Shown: positions 43,153 through 54,497 of the stretch, in pieces
Layout: the number at the start of each line of letters is the position of its first letter
Numbering within the stretch: position 1 is the first letter of the stretch
Origin: Glaciihabitans tibetensis
Lineage (GTDB): Bacteria > Actinomycetota > Actinomycetes > Actinomycetales > Microbacteriaceae
Direction of reading: 5' to 3'
DNA: 64,000 nt
Assembly: GCF_003003265.1 (NCBI RefSeq)
Contig: NZ_PVTL01000001.1
Location: 62,001-126,000 of the forward strand
Notes under the pieces: generated by a model
Databases searched by the model: none
Told to the model about the DNA's origin: nothing
The model's input: the letters and a program-made list of their open reading frames with translations, nothing else
Program-made: the position numbers and the translations under genes

Positions 43153-43236
43153 TCACCTGCCCTTGCCCTGATCACCTGCCCTTCCCCTGATCACCTGCCC
43201 TCTCCCAGATCACCTGCCCTCTCCCAGAACACAGGT
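43142..43236. repeat. 19-bp tandem array at the lipoprotein 3' end
   Basis: Five 19-bp units (43142, 43161, 43180, 43199, 43218) on CCTTCCCCTGATCACCTGC. The gene's TGA stop (43150-43152) is inside unit one, and TGA or AGA is kept at the same place in the next units. Confidence 0.95.
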
Positions 43237-43418
43237 CTAAATACCCGACCACAACCCGCCGAGGTCCGCTACGGACAGGTGCCTGATTCGCGACATCCCG
43301 CTCAAAAATGAGCAACTATTCCCGGGGCAGGGAGTACTCAGCTGCTAATTTGGCCGAGTCACGTCGCAGCCAATCTTTGTCGAAGCTGCACATTGTGACC
43401 ATCTCAAAGGGGAGAACC

Positions 43419-45701
43419 ATGGGCATCGCTTCCAGCGTTCCGAGTGAAACAGCAGACGACGGGATGGTGACGCGCGATCCTTCGCTGCCGCCAGTCGCAG
43501 TCGACCCGCATATCCAGGAAGCGGAGGACCGCAACTGGACTCCCGCGAAGATCGCGATCTGGGCAGCGATCTCGCTGTTGGGCGGCCTCAGCTGGGTGAT
43601 GCTCGCGATCGTACGTGGCGAGTCCGTCAACGCCATCTGGTTTGTTTTCGCGGCCGTCTGCACCTATCTCATCGGGTACCGGTTCTACTCCAAATACATC
43701 GAAAAGCACCTTCTCAAGCCGAATGACCGCCGGGCCACCCCCGCGGAATACAAAGCTGACGGCAAGGACTACGCCGCGACCGACCGCAGGGTGCTGTTTG
43801 GGCACCACTTCGCGGCGATAGCCGGAGCGGGTCCACTGGTCGGGCCCGTACTCGCGGCACAGATGGGCTACCTGCCCGGAACAATCTGGATCATCGTGGG
43901 GGTCGTTCTCGCCGGCGCGGTGCAGGACTACCTCGTGCTCTTCTTCTCGATGCGTCGGGGCGGGCGTTCGCTCGGCCAGATGGCCCGCGACGAACTCGGC
44001 GTGATCGGCGGCACTGCTGCCCTGATAGCGACGCTCGCGATCATGGTGATCATCGTCGCGATCCTCGCCCTCGTTGTGGTCAACGCGCTCGCGGAAAGCC
44101 CGTGGGGAGTGTTCTCCGTGAGCATGACCATCCCGATCGCGCTGTTCATGGGGTGCTACCTGCGGTTCTTCCGCCCGGGCAAGATCACCGAGATTTCCAT
44201 CATCGGCTTTGTGTTGCTGATCGCGGCCATCGTCGGCGGTGGCGCCATCGCCGGTACCGAGTGGGGCGCGGCGTTCTTCCACGTCGAGCCGCTTCCGCTG
44301 GCCATCGGAATCATCATCTACGGTTTCGTCGCGGCAATTTTGCCGGTCTGGCTGCTCCTCGCGCCGCGGGACTACCTGTCGACGTTTATGAAGATCGGCA
44401 CTATCGGGATGCTCGCGGTCGCGATCATCATCGTTCGGCCGGAGATCTTTGTGCCCGCCGTCAGCGAATTCGCCGTCGCCGGAAACGGCCCGGTTGTCGC
44501 CGGCACACTCTTCCCGTTCCTGTTCGTCACGATTGCCTGTGGCGCGCTCTCCGGCTTCCACGCACTCATCGCTTCTGGCACCACGCCGAAGCTGGTGGAG
44601 AAGGAACGCCAGACCCGCGTCATCGGTTATGGCGGGATGCTGATGGAGTCGTTCGTTGCCATCATGGCCCTGGTCGCGGCGCTGTCGATTGACCGCGGCA
44701 TCTACTTCGCGATGAACTCCTCCGCCGCGATGACTGGCGGCACCGTCGAAGGCGCTGTCGCGTTCGTCAATGGACTCGGACTGACGGGTGTTAACCTCAC
44801 CCCGGAGATGCTCACCCAAACGGCGAAGGACGTCGGCGAGGCATCCATCATCTCCCGCACCGGCGGCGCCCCGACCCTGTCCGTCGGGCTCGCGCACATC
44901 ATGCAGCAGGTCTTCGGCGGCAGCGGCATGATGGCGTTCTGGTACCACTTCGCGATCATGTTCGAGGCGCTGTTCATCCTCACCGCGGTAGACGCCGGCA
45001 CCCGCGTGGCCCGGTTTATGCTGCAGGACAGCCTCGGCAACTTCTTCCCGAAGTTCAAGAACACCTCGTGGCGTCTCGGAGCCTGGCTCACCACGGCGAT
45101 CATGGTCGCCGCGTGGGGCGCCGTGCTGGTGATGGGTGTCACCGACCCACTCGGCGGGATCAACACGCTCTTCCCGCTGTTCGGCATCGCCAACCAGCTG
45201 CTTGCGGCGATCGCGCTGGCGGTGTGCATGGCTATTGTCGCCAAGCGGGGGCAGTTCAAATACCTCTGGATCGTGGCAGTGCCGTTGGGCTTCGCCGCGG
45301 TCGTGACGATCAGCGCGTCGTTCCTGAAGATCTTCTCGAGTGTTCCCTCGGTCGGCTACTTCGCCAACAACCGGGCCTTCTCCGAAGCACTTGCGGCGGG
45401 AGAGACCAGCTTTGGTACCGCGACGAGCGTGGAAGCGATGGAGGCGGTGGTGCGCAACACGATGATCCAGGGCATTCTCTCGATCCTGTTTGTCACCCTC
45501 GCGATCATTGTGATTGCCGCCGCCGTGCACGCGACCTGGAAGGCGTTCCGCACGCGATCGAACTCCACGAACGAGGATCCGGCAATCGCGTCGCAGATGT
45601 TTGCGCCGGCCGGCTTCGCCTCCACCAAGGCTGAAAAAGCCGTCCAGGCCCAGTGGGACGCACTTCCCCCTGCTGACAAGCCCCGCCGGTCGGGCCACTG
45701 A
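43419..45701 (+). CDS. cstA: Carbon-starvation CstA-type transporter
   Basis: Membrane transporter of the CstA family; relatives import pyruvate or peptides. 760 residues with about 16-18 helices. Conserved: VLFGHHFAAIAGAGPLVGPVLAAQ, GAVQDYLVLF with the RRGGRSLGQ loop, and LFGIANQLLAAIAL. ATG 43419 has GGGGAG eight bases upstream; the longer frame from 43308 has no site. The last codons and stop are a 15-bp repeat unit that also supplies the ybdD start. Confidence 0.95.
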   Translation: MGIASSVPSETADDGMVTRDPSLPPVAVDPHIQEAEDRNWTPAKIAIWAAISLLGGLSWVMLAIVRGESVNAIWFVFAAVCTYLIGYRFYSKYIEKHLLKPNDRRATPAEYKADGKDYAATDRRVLFGHHFAAIAGAGPLVGPVLAAQMGYLPGTIWIIVGVVLAGAVQDYLVLFFSMRRGGRSLGQMARDELGVIGGTAALIATLAIMVIIVAILALVVVNALAESPWGVFSVSMTIPIALFMGCYLRFFRPGKITEISIIGFVLLIAAIVGGGAIAGTEWGAAFFHVEPLPLAIGIIIYGFVAAILPVWLLLAPRDYLSTFMKIGTIGMLAVAIIIVRPEIFVPAVSEFAVAGNGPVVAGTLFPFLFVTIACGALSGFHALIASGTTPKLVEKERQTRVIGYGGMLMESFVAIMALVAALSIDRGIYFAMNSSAAMTGGTVEGAVAFVNGLGLTGVNLTPEMLTQTAKDVGEASIISRTGGAPTLSVGLAHIMQQVFGGSGMMAFWYHFAIMFEALFILTAVDAGTRVARFMLQDSLGNFFPKFKNTSWRLGAWLTTAIMVAAWGAVLVMGVTDPLGGINTLFPLFGIANQLLAAIALAVCMAIVAKRGQFKYLWIVAVPLGFAAVVTISASFLKIFSSVPSVGYFANNRAFSEALAAGETSFGTATSVEAMEAVVRNTMIQGILSILFVTLAIIVIAAAVHATWKAFRTRSNSTNEDPAIASQMFAPAGFASTKAEKAVQAQWDALPPADKPRRSGH

Positions 45702-45740
45702 TGGGGACGTCACCGATGGGGACGTCACTGATGACGGCAG
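45696..45740. repeat. 15-bp repeat at the cstA stop / ybdD start
   Basis: Units 45696-45710, 45711-45725 and 45726-45740. The first two differ at one base; the third keeps CACTGATG. Unit one holds the cstA TGA (45699-45701). Each boundary recreates GGGGACGTCA followed by ATG, that is a ribosome site and start. Confidence 0.9.
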
Positions 45741-45982
45741 TGGGAGCGTCAGATTGGCGGATGCTGGCAGCGCGTGCTGCTGCCCGACTGAGAGCCATCG
45801 CGCAGCACGTCTCGTGGTACGTCTCCGCGATGATGGGCGACGACGCGTACAGAAAGTATCGCGAGCACCACGAGTCGCAGCACCGCGACGACGACAGCGC
45901 GGAGCCGATGCTGACCGAGAAGCAGTTCTGGCGAGACCAGACCGACCGCCAGGACACCAACCCGCAGGGGCGATGCTGTTGA
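45731..45982 (+). CDS. ybdD: YbdD/YjiX family small protein
   Basis: An 83-residue partner of CstA (DUF466 family), usually encoded immediately after cstA and needed with it for transport in some species. Conserved motif: VSAMMGDDAYRKYREHHESQH, then LTEKQFWRDQTDRQDTNPQGRCC, with the terminal RC(C). Three in-frame ATGs (45701, 45716, 45731) are produced by the 15-bp repeat; 45731 gives the usual family length and has GGGGA seven to eight bases upstream, as does 45716. Confidence 0.9.
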   Translation: MTAVGASDWRMLAARAAARLRAIAQHVSWYVSAMMGDDAYRKYREHHESQHRDDDSAEPMLTEKQFWRDQTDRQDTNPQGRCC

Positions 45983-46044
45983 GTTGACCGCCGATCCCTG
46001 GCCAGTAGTCCCGGTCGAACTGCACCCGGGACAATCGCGGCGCG

Positions 46045-46050
46045 TAGACT
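46045..46050 (+). promoter_or_regulatory. -10 box of mnmA (TAGACT)
   Basis: Seven bases to ATG 46058, no ribosome site. Confidence 0.5.
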
Positions 46051-46057
46051 CGAATCC

Positions 46058-47206
46058 ATGCGTGTTCTTGCAGCAATGAGTGGTGGCGTCGATTCCGCGG
46101 TGGCGGCGGCGCGGGCCGTCGAGGCCGGACATGATGTCGTCGGCGTCCATCTTGCCCTCAGCCGGATGCCGGGCACCCTGCGTACCGGCTCGCGCGGATG
46201 CTGCACGATCGAAGACTCGATGGACGCCCAGCGCGCCGCGAACATCATTGGCATTCCGTATTACGTCTGGGATTTCTCCGAGCGCTTCAAACAGGACGTG
46301 GTGGATGACTTCGTCTCCGAGTACTCCGCCGGTCGCACCCCGAACCCATGCATGCGCTGCAACGAACGGATCAAGTTCGCGGCGCTGCTAGAGAAGGCGA
46401 TCGCCCTCGGTTTCGACGCCGTTGCCACGGGTCACTACGCAAACATCGTCACCGACGCCGGCGGCAACAAGCAGCTGCACCGCGCTGCCGCCTGGGCCAA
46501 GGACCAGTCCTACGTGCTCGGCGTGCTGAATACCGAGCAGATCAACCACAGTATGTTCCCGCTGGGCGCGACACCGTCCAAGGCGGAGGTGCGCGCCGAG
46601 GCTGCTGAGCGCGGGTTCAGTGTCGCTTCAAAGCCCGACTCCCATGACATCTGTTTCATCCCGGACGGCGACACCCGCGGCTGGCTCGCGGAGCGGGTGG
46701 GCGCGGAGAAGGGCACGATCCTCGAGCGTGATGGCTCCGTTGTCGGAACCCACGAAGGGGCACACGCCTTCACCGTCGGGCAGCGTCGTGGTCTGAGCCT
46801 CGGGGTGCCCTCGCCAGACGGCCGTCCGCGGTTTGTGCTCGAGGTTCGACCGAAGGACAACACCGTCGTGGTCGGCCCGAAGGAGGCGCTCGACATTGCC
46901 GAGATCGCCGGTATCAAGATCAGCTGGGCTGGCCTGGACCCGGTGCAGTCCGGCATCGTGACGGATCCGTCCGATCCCTTTGAGTGTGAGGTGCAGATTC
47001 GCGCGCACGCCGACCCGGTACCCGCGGTAGCCCGCGTGGTGATGGTCGGGGAAAGTGCCGAACTAGTCGTCACCCCGCACGTTCCTCTGAACGGCGTTGC
47101 CCCGGGCCAGACCGCCGTCATCTACGTGGGCACCCGCGTGCTCGGGCAGTGCACCATCGATCGCACCGTCAGCGCCGTGCCGGTGCCGGCCGCCGCAGCA
47201 CACTAG
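46058..47206 (+). CDS. mnmA: tRNA-specific 2-thiouridylase MnmA
   Basis: Thiolates U34 of certain tRNAs using ATP and a sulfur relay from a cysteine desulfurase. 382 residues: PP-loop SGGVDS (8-13), catalytic C98 in NPCMRC and C199 in [10 protein letters not shown], a disulfide pair as in the family, plus ATGHYAN and VGQRRGL. The desulfurase at 41268 is the likely sulfur source. Apparently leaderless. The stop lies in a doubled CACTAGT octamer (47201-47216). Confidence 0.97.
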   Translation: MRVLAAMSGGVDSAVAAARAVEAGHDVVGVHLALSRMPGTLRTGSRGCCTIEDSMDAQRAANIIGIPYYVWDFSERFKQDVVDDFVSEYSAGRTPNPCMRCNERIKFAALLEKAIALGFDAVATGHYANIVTDAGGNKQLHRAAAWAKDQSYVLGVLNTEQINHSMFPLGATPSKAEVRAEAAERGFSVASKPDSHDICFIPDGDTRGWLAERVGAEKGTILERDGSVVGTHEGAHAFTVGQRRGLSLGVPSPDGRPRFVLEVRPKDNTVVVGPKEALDIAEIAGIKISWAGLDPVQSGIVTDPSDPFECEVQIRAHADPVPAVARVVMVGESAELVVTPHVPLNGVAPGQTAVIYVGTRVLGQCTIDRTVSAVPVPAAAAH

Positions 47207-47254
47207 TTCACTAGTCGCTTCCCGGCGGCAGGCACCAACGTCGGAGGTGTTCCG

Positions 47255-49681
<2,427 letters not shown>

Positions 49682-49900
49682 CTCGCTTGGACAGCGCCTC
49701 CGACGACGGCTCTGACACCGCCGCGGAATCGGTTGCGCAGCCCGCCCCGGGCCCCGCTATGTCGTCCGCAAAAACGGCCCCCGAACTGGGGTAGACACAT
49801 GGGCTGTTCGTAACGCGAAGTTAACGTGAATTCCTCGCGTTTACGCGAGTGGCGCCAATAAGATTGCCCTGTACCTCGCCCCACCCGAGGGGGTGATCAG
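49682..49900. other. Intergenic region after ligA
   Basis: Left part (to 49794) reads as a possible out-of-frame continuation of the ligA tail. Right part has a short hairpin CTCGCG/CGCGAG (49834-49849) and a TAAGAT hexamer (49859-49864), a possible -10 box for the next gene with a leader of about 30 bases. Confidence 0.45.
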
Positions 49901-51454
49901 GTGGGGTACCTAGAGGGGGGCCCGGCCGAATTGCTGTTAGTAGCCGCAGCTCTTCTTTACGCCTCCGCACAGGGTCCTGTCGCGGGGCTTGTAGCCGTGG
50001 GCGAAAACTCCTACTCCGTTGTGAGCGAAGTCGCGACGGGCACCGATCCCGCCTCCATGCCAGGGGTCACCCCGCTGTTTCTCGTGAGTAACATCTCGAG
50101 CGATTCATCCGCCGTGCACGGGGGTGCCGCTCCCAGCGCTTCTGCGGCGATCCCGCCATACCTGCTCGCGGACGCGGGGGGAGCGCCCGTCGGCGACCTG
50201 GGCATCCGTCGGACGGCGACTACTGCTGGACTCTCTGCTGCTGTACCAGCCGTCTCGATGGCGGAGCTCACCACGCTGCGCAGTGTGCCGCTGTTGCGGC
50301 AACTGGGATACTTGCCCGAGCGCACTCTCTCGTCTTTCCTGAGCGCTCATCCCGCCATCGTTCCCGAACTGCTCGCTGCGCCGCCGGCGGCCACGGAAGT
50401 CACGGGGTGGTGGGCGTCGCTCGATTCGGCCGCGACAGCAACGCTCGCTGAGGCGGCCCCGCAACTGGTTGGCAACCTGGAAGGCATTCCCGCCAGCGTT
50501 CGCAACGAGGCCAATCGGCGATGGCTCAACCAGTCGATCACGAGCCGCGAGGACACCGCCGCGACCTCGGACAGCCGAACCCTCGCAGCCCAGGCAGAAC
50601 GTGAGTTGCACATGCTGGGTGAGGTCGAGGATGCGCTCGGGACCCAGAAGTCTGTTCCCGCGCGCAGCTTGTTATCGGTGGATCCGGAAGGCCAGGGGCG
50701 AGCGGCGGTGGTTCTCGGGGATTTGGCGGAGGCCGACTACGTCACCTTCCTGGTACCGGGGATGTTCTTCACGATCGACGGCCAGATCAACGACTGGACC
50801 GATGACGCCGCCCGGATCTACGACGAGCAGGTGAGCTGGTTGAACCTGATCAGCGAGACTGACTCCGAGGAAGCGGCGAAGACGGTGGCGGTGATCGCGT
50901 GGATGGGCTACGAGACCCCGAATCTCACGAACATCGGCAGCCTCGATCTCGCGGAAAAGGGAAGGGACGCGCTCGCCGGCGCCATCCAGGGTCTGTTGGC
51001 CGAACGCTCGAGCGACGAGCCGTATGTGAGCGTCGTCGCTCACTCCTACGGCACCACCGCGGCACTGATGGCAGTCACCGAGTACGACTTCTCGATCGAC
51101 GCATTGGCGCTGGTCGGTTCTCCGGGTAGCGCCGCGCAGTCCGTCGACGAACTGCACGTTCGCGACGGGAACGTGTTCGTGGGCGAAGCGGCCTGGGATC
51201 CCGTACCGAACACGGCGTTCTTCGGCAGCGACCCCGGTTCAGAGAGCTTCGGCGCCCACCAGATGAACGTAGGCGGTGGGGTCGACCTGATTACCAATGA
51301 GGTCCTCGCCGCGTCCATTGGGCACAACGGCTATTTCGGCGCCGGCAGCGAGTCGGTGCGCAACCTTGCCCTCATTGGTATCGGACAGACCGAGCTGGTG
51401 ACCGAAGGCTCCGCTGACGACAAAGAGAAGACGCTCGCGCTCCTTCACCGGTGA
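49901..51454 (+). CDS. DUF1023-type alpha/beta hydrolase
   Basis: 517 residues. A hydrophobic N-terminal segment (about 8-33) suggests export or anchoring. The middle is a variable helical region (LVGNLEGIPASVRNEANRRWL is a typical DUF1023 marker), and the C-terminal part is an alpha/beta hydrolase with nucleophile S382 in VVAHSYGTT, preceded by FLVPGMFFTIDG. His in GHNGYF is a likely member of the triad. Substrate unknown. The GTG start at 49901 has a G-rich stretch upstream. Confidence 0.85.
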   Translation: MGYLEGGPAELLLVAAALLYASAQGPVAGLVAVGENSYSVVSEVATGTDPASMPGVTPLFLVSNISSDSSAVHGGAAPSASAAIPPYLLADAGGAPVGDLGIRRTATTAGLSAAVPAVSMAELTTLRSVPLLRQLGYLPERTLSSFLSAHPAIVPELLAAPPAATEVTGWWASLDSAATATLAEAAPQLVGNLEGIPASVRNEANRRWLNQSITSREDTAATSDSRTLAAQAERELHMLGEVEDALGTQKSVPARSLLSVDPEGQGRAAVVLGDLAEADYVTFLVPGMFFTIDGQINDWTDDAARIYDEQVSWLNLISETDSEEAAKTVAVIAWMGYETPNLTNIGSLDLAEKGRDALAGAIQGLLAERSSDEPYVSVVAHSYGTTAALMAVTEYDFSIDALALVGSPGSAAQSVDELHVRDGNVFVGEAAWDPVPNTAFFGSDPGSESFGAHQMNVGGGVDLITNEVLAASIGHNGYFGAGSESVRNLALIGIGQTELVTEGSADDKEKTLALLHR

Positions 51455-51509
51455 ACGCGCCGTCGGTGGTAGCTTTTCTCACAACTCCTGACGCAGATTG
51501 AGGACAATG

Positions 51510-52007
51510 ATGTCGTCCCATCCCCGTGCGCCCGCGGTCACGGTGCATTCGGTCACAGCCCGTGTGGTGACGGTGGGAGCGACGATGCTGTGTGTGTCCG
51601 CGTTCGCGGTTACGGCGAGCGGCTGTGCCCTCAGCGCGGGAAGCGGTGACTCTGCCGGCGCCGCACGCGATTCGCTGTATGAGACGCTCGACAGCACACA
51701 GGACCTGCTCGGCGGCAGCTGGGACAACCAGGATGATCCCACTTCGCGCGGCTGCGTAATTCCGCTATGGACAGACGGCGAGTCGTTTCCGGCTCTGCGG
51801 GTGGGGCCGGATCCTGCACGGGCGGATGTCGCGGTCGCGACTGTGTCGGCATTCTGGAGCGATCTCGGACTCGAGTTGACGACCACCGATGTCGGAGAGG
51901 TGGTCGAGCTGCAGGGCGAAAGCGACCTCGGCGAAGTGCTCATCCTGCGGATCAGCGCCGAGGCAATGACCCTCCAGGGCGAGAGCGAATGCCGCCCGGC
52001 AGCGTGA
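51510..52007 (+). CDS. Small putative lipoprotein
   Basis: 165 residues of unknown function. Hydrophobic segment about 20-36 and a lipobox-like TASGC (Cys 39), then a soluble domain with one Cys pair (CVIPLW and the terminal ECRPAA). ATG 51510 was chosen; TTG 51498 and ATG 51507 are alternatives (GAGGA at 51500). It follows the DUF1023 gene by 55 bases. The stop lies in the first unit of a 14-bp repeat. Confidence 0.75.
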   Translation: MSSHPRAPAVTVHSVTARVVTVGATMLCVSAFAVTASGCALSAGSGDSAGAARDSLYETLDSTQDLLGGSWDNQDDPTSRGCVIPLWTDGESFPALRVGPDPARADVAVATVSAFWSDLGLELTTTDVGEVVELQGESDLGEVLILRISAEAMTLQGESECRPAA

Positions 52008-52043
52008 CACCTCGAGCGTGACACCTCGAGCGTGAGGCGCTCG
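52001..52043. repeat. 14-bp tandem repeat at the lipoprotein stop
   Basis: Two identical units AGCGTGACACCTCG (52001-52014, 52015-52028) and a diverged third. The stop TGA (52005-52007) is in unit one. Confidence 0.92.
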
Positions 52044-52063
52044 GGTCACGCGACGCGATGAAC

Positions 52064-52552
52064 CTAGGCGGTGAACACTCGATTGACGGCGTGGAACTGC
52101 GCCTCGGGAAGGTTGTCGACGGCGGCCTGAACCCGCGCGAGCATCTCATCCGACATCACGGGTAGGGCGTTCAGCGAGAACCACGCGGCCTCCGTGTTCT
52201 CGCCGTCGGCGGGGCTGGGATCTCCCGCCTCCCAGCGCATCCGGAAAACCAGGTCGAGGTATTGGCTCAGGTCGCCGTTGTCGTACTGGGTTGGCGGTGT
52301 GACCGCGACCAACACCAGGCGCTCCGCGGAGGAAATGACGTCGGCCTCCTCCTCGACTTCGCGGACGGCCGCGACGGCTGGCTCCTCGCCGGGGTCGATG
52401 ATGCCCGTCACCGGCGTCCACTGTCCGTTGTCTGCGCGCCGGACCAGGAGGACATCTTCTCCACGGATGACCACAGCGGTGACGCCCGACAGCCACAGCG
52501 GAGCGTTGCCGATCTTTTCGCGCAGGGCAAGGACGAAGTCAGGCGTAGTCAT
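52064..52552 (-). CDS. NUDIX hydrolase
   Basis: A 162-residue pyrophosphohydrolase of nucleoside-diphosphate-linked compounds. The Nudix box spans 50-72 (GIIDPGEEPAVAAVREVEEEA): all acidic residues and the REVxEE core are present, but the usual Gly after EE is Ala. Substrate not predictable. ATG 52552 has a TATAGT box six bases upstream, so leaderless. Divergent from gatC. Confidence 0.92.
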   Translation of the reverse strand: MTTPDFVLALREKIGNAPLWLSGVTAVVIRGEDVLLVRRADNGQWTPVTGIIDPGEEPAVAAVREVEEEADVISSAERLVLVAVTPPTQYDNGDLSQYLDLVFRMRWEAGDPSPADGENTEAAWFSLNALPVMSDEMLARVQAAVDNLPEAQFHAVNRVFTA

Positions 52553-52558
52553 GAAGGC

Positions 52559-52564
52559 ACTATA
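52559..52564 (-). promoter_or_regulatory. -10 box of the NUDIX gene (TATAGT)
   Basis: Near-perfect -10 on the reverse strand, six bases to ATG 52552. Confidence 0.6.
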
Positions 52565-52635
52565 GCCGCGCGGTCCAACCAGTCAGCACGAATACACTGG
52601 AGCGGTATCCCCGATTGACACTTCTACGGAGTCGT

Positions 52636-52959
52636 ATGTCTGAATCCCACCCAGAACCCGCCGACGGGATCACCGCCGATGTGGTGCGCCACCTCGCCGG
52701 GCTGTCGCGAATCGCCCTGTCCGACGATGAGATCGGAAAGTTGACTGGCGAGCTCGGCGCAATCCTCGAGAACGTTGCCAAGGTCAATGAGGTCGCGACT
52801 CCCGATGTGCCGGCGACGAGTCATCCGATTCCCCTCACGAACGTGTACCGGCCCGATGTACCGGGCGAGACCCTCACTCTTGAGCAGGCGCTCGCGGGTG
52901 CCCCCGAACACGACGGAAGCCGTTTCAAGGTCAGCGCCATCCTGGGAGAAGAACAGTAA
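52636..52959 (+). CDS. gatC: Glu-/Asp-tRNA amidotransferase subunit C
   Basis: 107-residue subunit that clamps GatA and GatB together. Family pattern: [38 protein letters not shown], then RPDVPG and the terminal ILGEEQ. ATG 52636 with ACGGAG upstream. A TACACT box at 52593-52598 may start the gatCAB transcript. The stop shares one base with gatA (TAATG). Confidence 0.96.
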   Translation: MSESHPEPADGITADVVRHLAGLSRIALSDDEIGKLTGELGAILENVAKVNEVATPDVPATSHPIPLTNVYRPDVPGETLTLEQALAGAPEHDGSRFKVSAILGEEQ

Positions 52960-54497
52960 TGAGTCTCATCTACCTGAGTGCCGCGGAACTGAGCGCGAAG
53001 CTCGGCAGCGGCGAAGTGTCGTCTGTCGAGGCGACACAGGCCCACCTTGACCGCATCACCGCCGTCGACGGTGACGTGCACGCGTTTCTCCACATCAACG
53101 CTGAGGCACTGAAGACCGCAGCTGACGTCGACGCTCGTCGCGCCGCGGGCGAGCAGCTCGGCGAACTCGCCGGTGTGCCCATCGCGATCAAGGATGTCCT
53201 CTGCACGATCGGGATGCCTTCGACCGCGGGTAGCCGCATTCTCGAGGGCTGGATTCCGCCGTACGACGCGACCGTGGTGTCGCGCCTACGCGCGGCCAAC
53301 CTCATTCCTCTCGGCAAGACCAACATGGACGAATTCGCCATGGGGTCCTCCACCGAGCACTCCGCGTACGGCCCGACGCATAACCCCTGGGACCTCGAGC
53401 GCATCCCGGGAGGCTCCGGTGGCGGATCGGCCGCCGCGGTTGCCGCCTTCGAAGCGCCCATTGCTCTCGGCTCCGACACCGGCGGTTCTATCCGCCAGCC
53501 CGCGGCCGTGACCGGCTCTGTCGGCGTCAAGCCCACCTACGGTTCCGTCTCCCGCTACGGCGCGATCGCCCTCGCGTCTTCCCTCGACCAGGTCGGACCG
53601 GTCTCCCGAACGGTGCTCGACTCCGCCCTCGTGCACGACATCATTGGCGGCCACGACCCGCGGGACTCCACCTCGCTCAAGGACACCTGGCCGTCGTTCG
53701 CCGCTGCGGCTCGCGCCGGAGCCACGGCCGAGTCGCTCAAGGGCCTCCGCGTCGGTGTGGTGAAGCAGCTCGACGCTCCTGGTTTCCAGGATGGCGTCAA
53801 ACTGCGCTTCCACGAATCCCTCGCCATGATGGAGGAGGCCGGGGCGGAGATCGTCGAGGTCAGCGCTCCCAACTTCGAGTACGCGGTCGCTGCCTACTAC
53901 CTGATTCTGCCCGCCGAGGCATCCAGCAACCTTGCGCGTTTCGACTCCGTGCGCTTCGGCCTGCGCGTGAACCCTGCGGGCGGTGGCACCGTCGAAGACG
54001 TGATGGCTGCAACCCGCGGTGCCGGTTTCGGTGCAGAGGTCAAGCGTCGCATCATCCTCGGTACCTACGCGCTCAGCGCCGGCTACTACGACGAGTACTA
54101 CGGCAGCGCGCAGAAGGTGCGCACGCTCATCCAGCGTGACTTCGACGCGGCGTTCGCGCAGGTGGACGTTCTGGTGAGCCCGTCGGCGCCGACGACCGCG
54201 TTCAAGCTCGGCGAGAAAATCGACGACCCGCTGGCGATGTACCTCAACGACGTCACCACGATCCCGGCGAACCTCGCCGGTATCCCGGGGATGGGGCTGC
54301 CGATCGGCCTCGCACCCGAGGACGGCCTCCCCGTCGGCCTGCAGATCATGGCACCGGCACGCGCCGACGATCGTCTCTACAAGCTCGGCGCCACCCTCGA
54401 GCGCATGCTCGAAGAGAAGTGGGGTCACACCCTGCTCAGCCAGGCCCCGAACCTGACCCCCACCGAAATGTTTGCAGCAAGCGAAGGCGCCGTCTAA
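52959..54497 (+). CDS. gatA: Glu-/Asp-tRNA amidotransferase subunit A
   Basis: Amidase subunit that releases ammonia from glutamine and channels it to GatB. 512 residues with the complete Ser-cisSer-Lys triad: K78 (AIKDVL), S153 ([10 protein letters not shown]) and S177 ([12 protein letters not shown]). Coupled on both sides by TAATG overlaps with gatC and gatB. Confidence 0.98.
   Translation: MSLIYLSAAELSAKLGSGEVSSVEATQAHLDRITAVDGDVHAFLHINAEALKTAADVDARRAAGEQLGELAGVPIAIKDVLCTIGMPSTAGSRILEGWIPPYDATVVSRLRAANLIPLGKTNMDEFAMGSSTEHSAYGPTHNPWDLERIPGGSGGGSAAAVAAFEAPIALGSDTGGSIRQPAAVTGSVGVKPTYGSVSRYGAIALASSLDQVGPVSRTVLDSALVHDIIGGHDPRDSTSLKDTWPSFAAAARAGATAESLKGLRVGVVKQLDAPGFQDGVKLRFHESLAMMEEAGAEIVEVSAPNFEYAVAAYYLILPAEASSNLARFDSVRFGLRVNPAGGGTVEDVMAATRGAGFGAEVKRRIILGTYALSAGYYDEYYGSAQKVRTLIQRDFDAAFAQVDVLVSPSAPTTAFKLGEKIDDPLAMYLNDVTTIPANLAGIPGMGLPIGLAPEDGLPVGLQIMAPARADDRLYKLGATLERMLEEKWGHTLLSQAPNLTPTEMFAASEGAV

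Noticed and set aside
43378-43400. CRP/GlxR-like TGTGA-N-TCA site upstream of cstA
   Set aside because: The second half-site is poor (TCAAA) and sits next to the ribosome site; not convincing.
43404-46076. 890-codon reverse frame opposite cstA
   Set aside because: Shadow of a high-GC gene; the forward frame is a clear CstA and YbdD.
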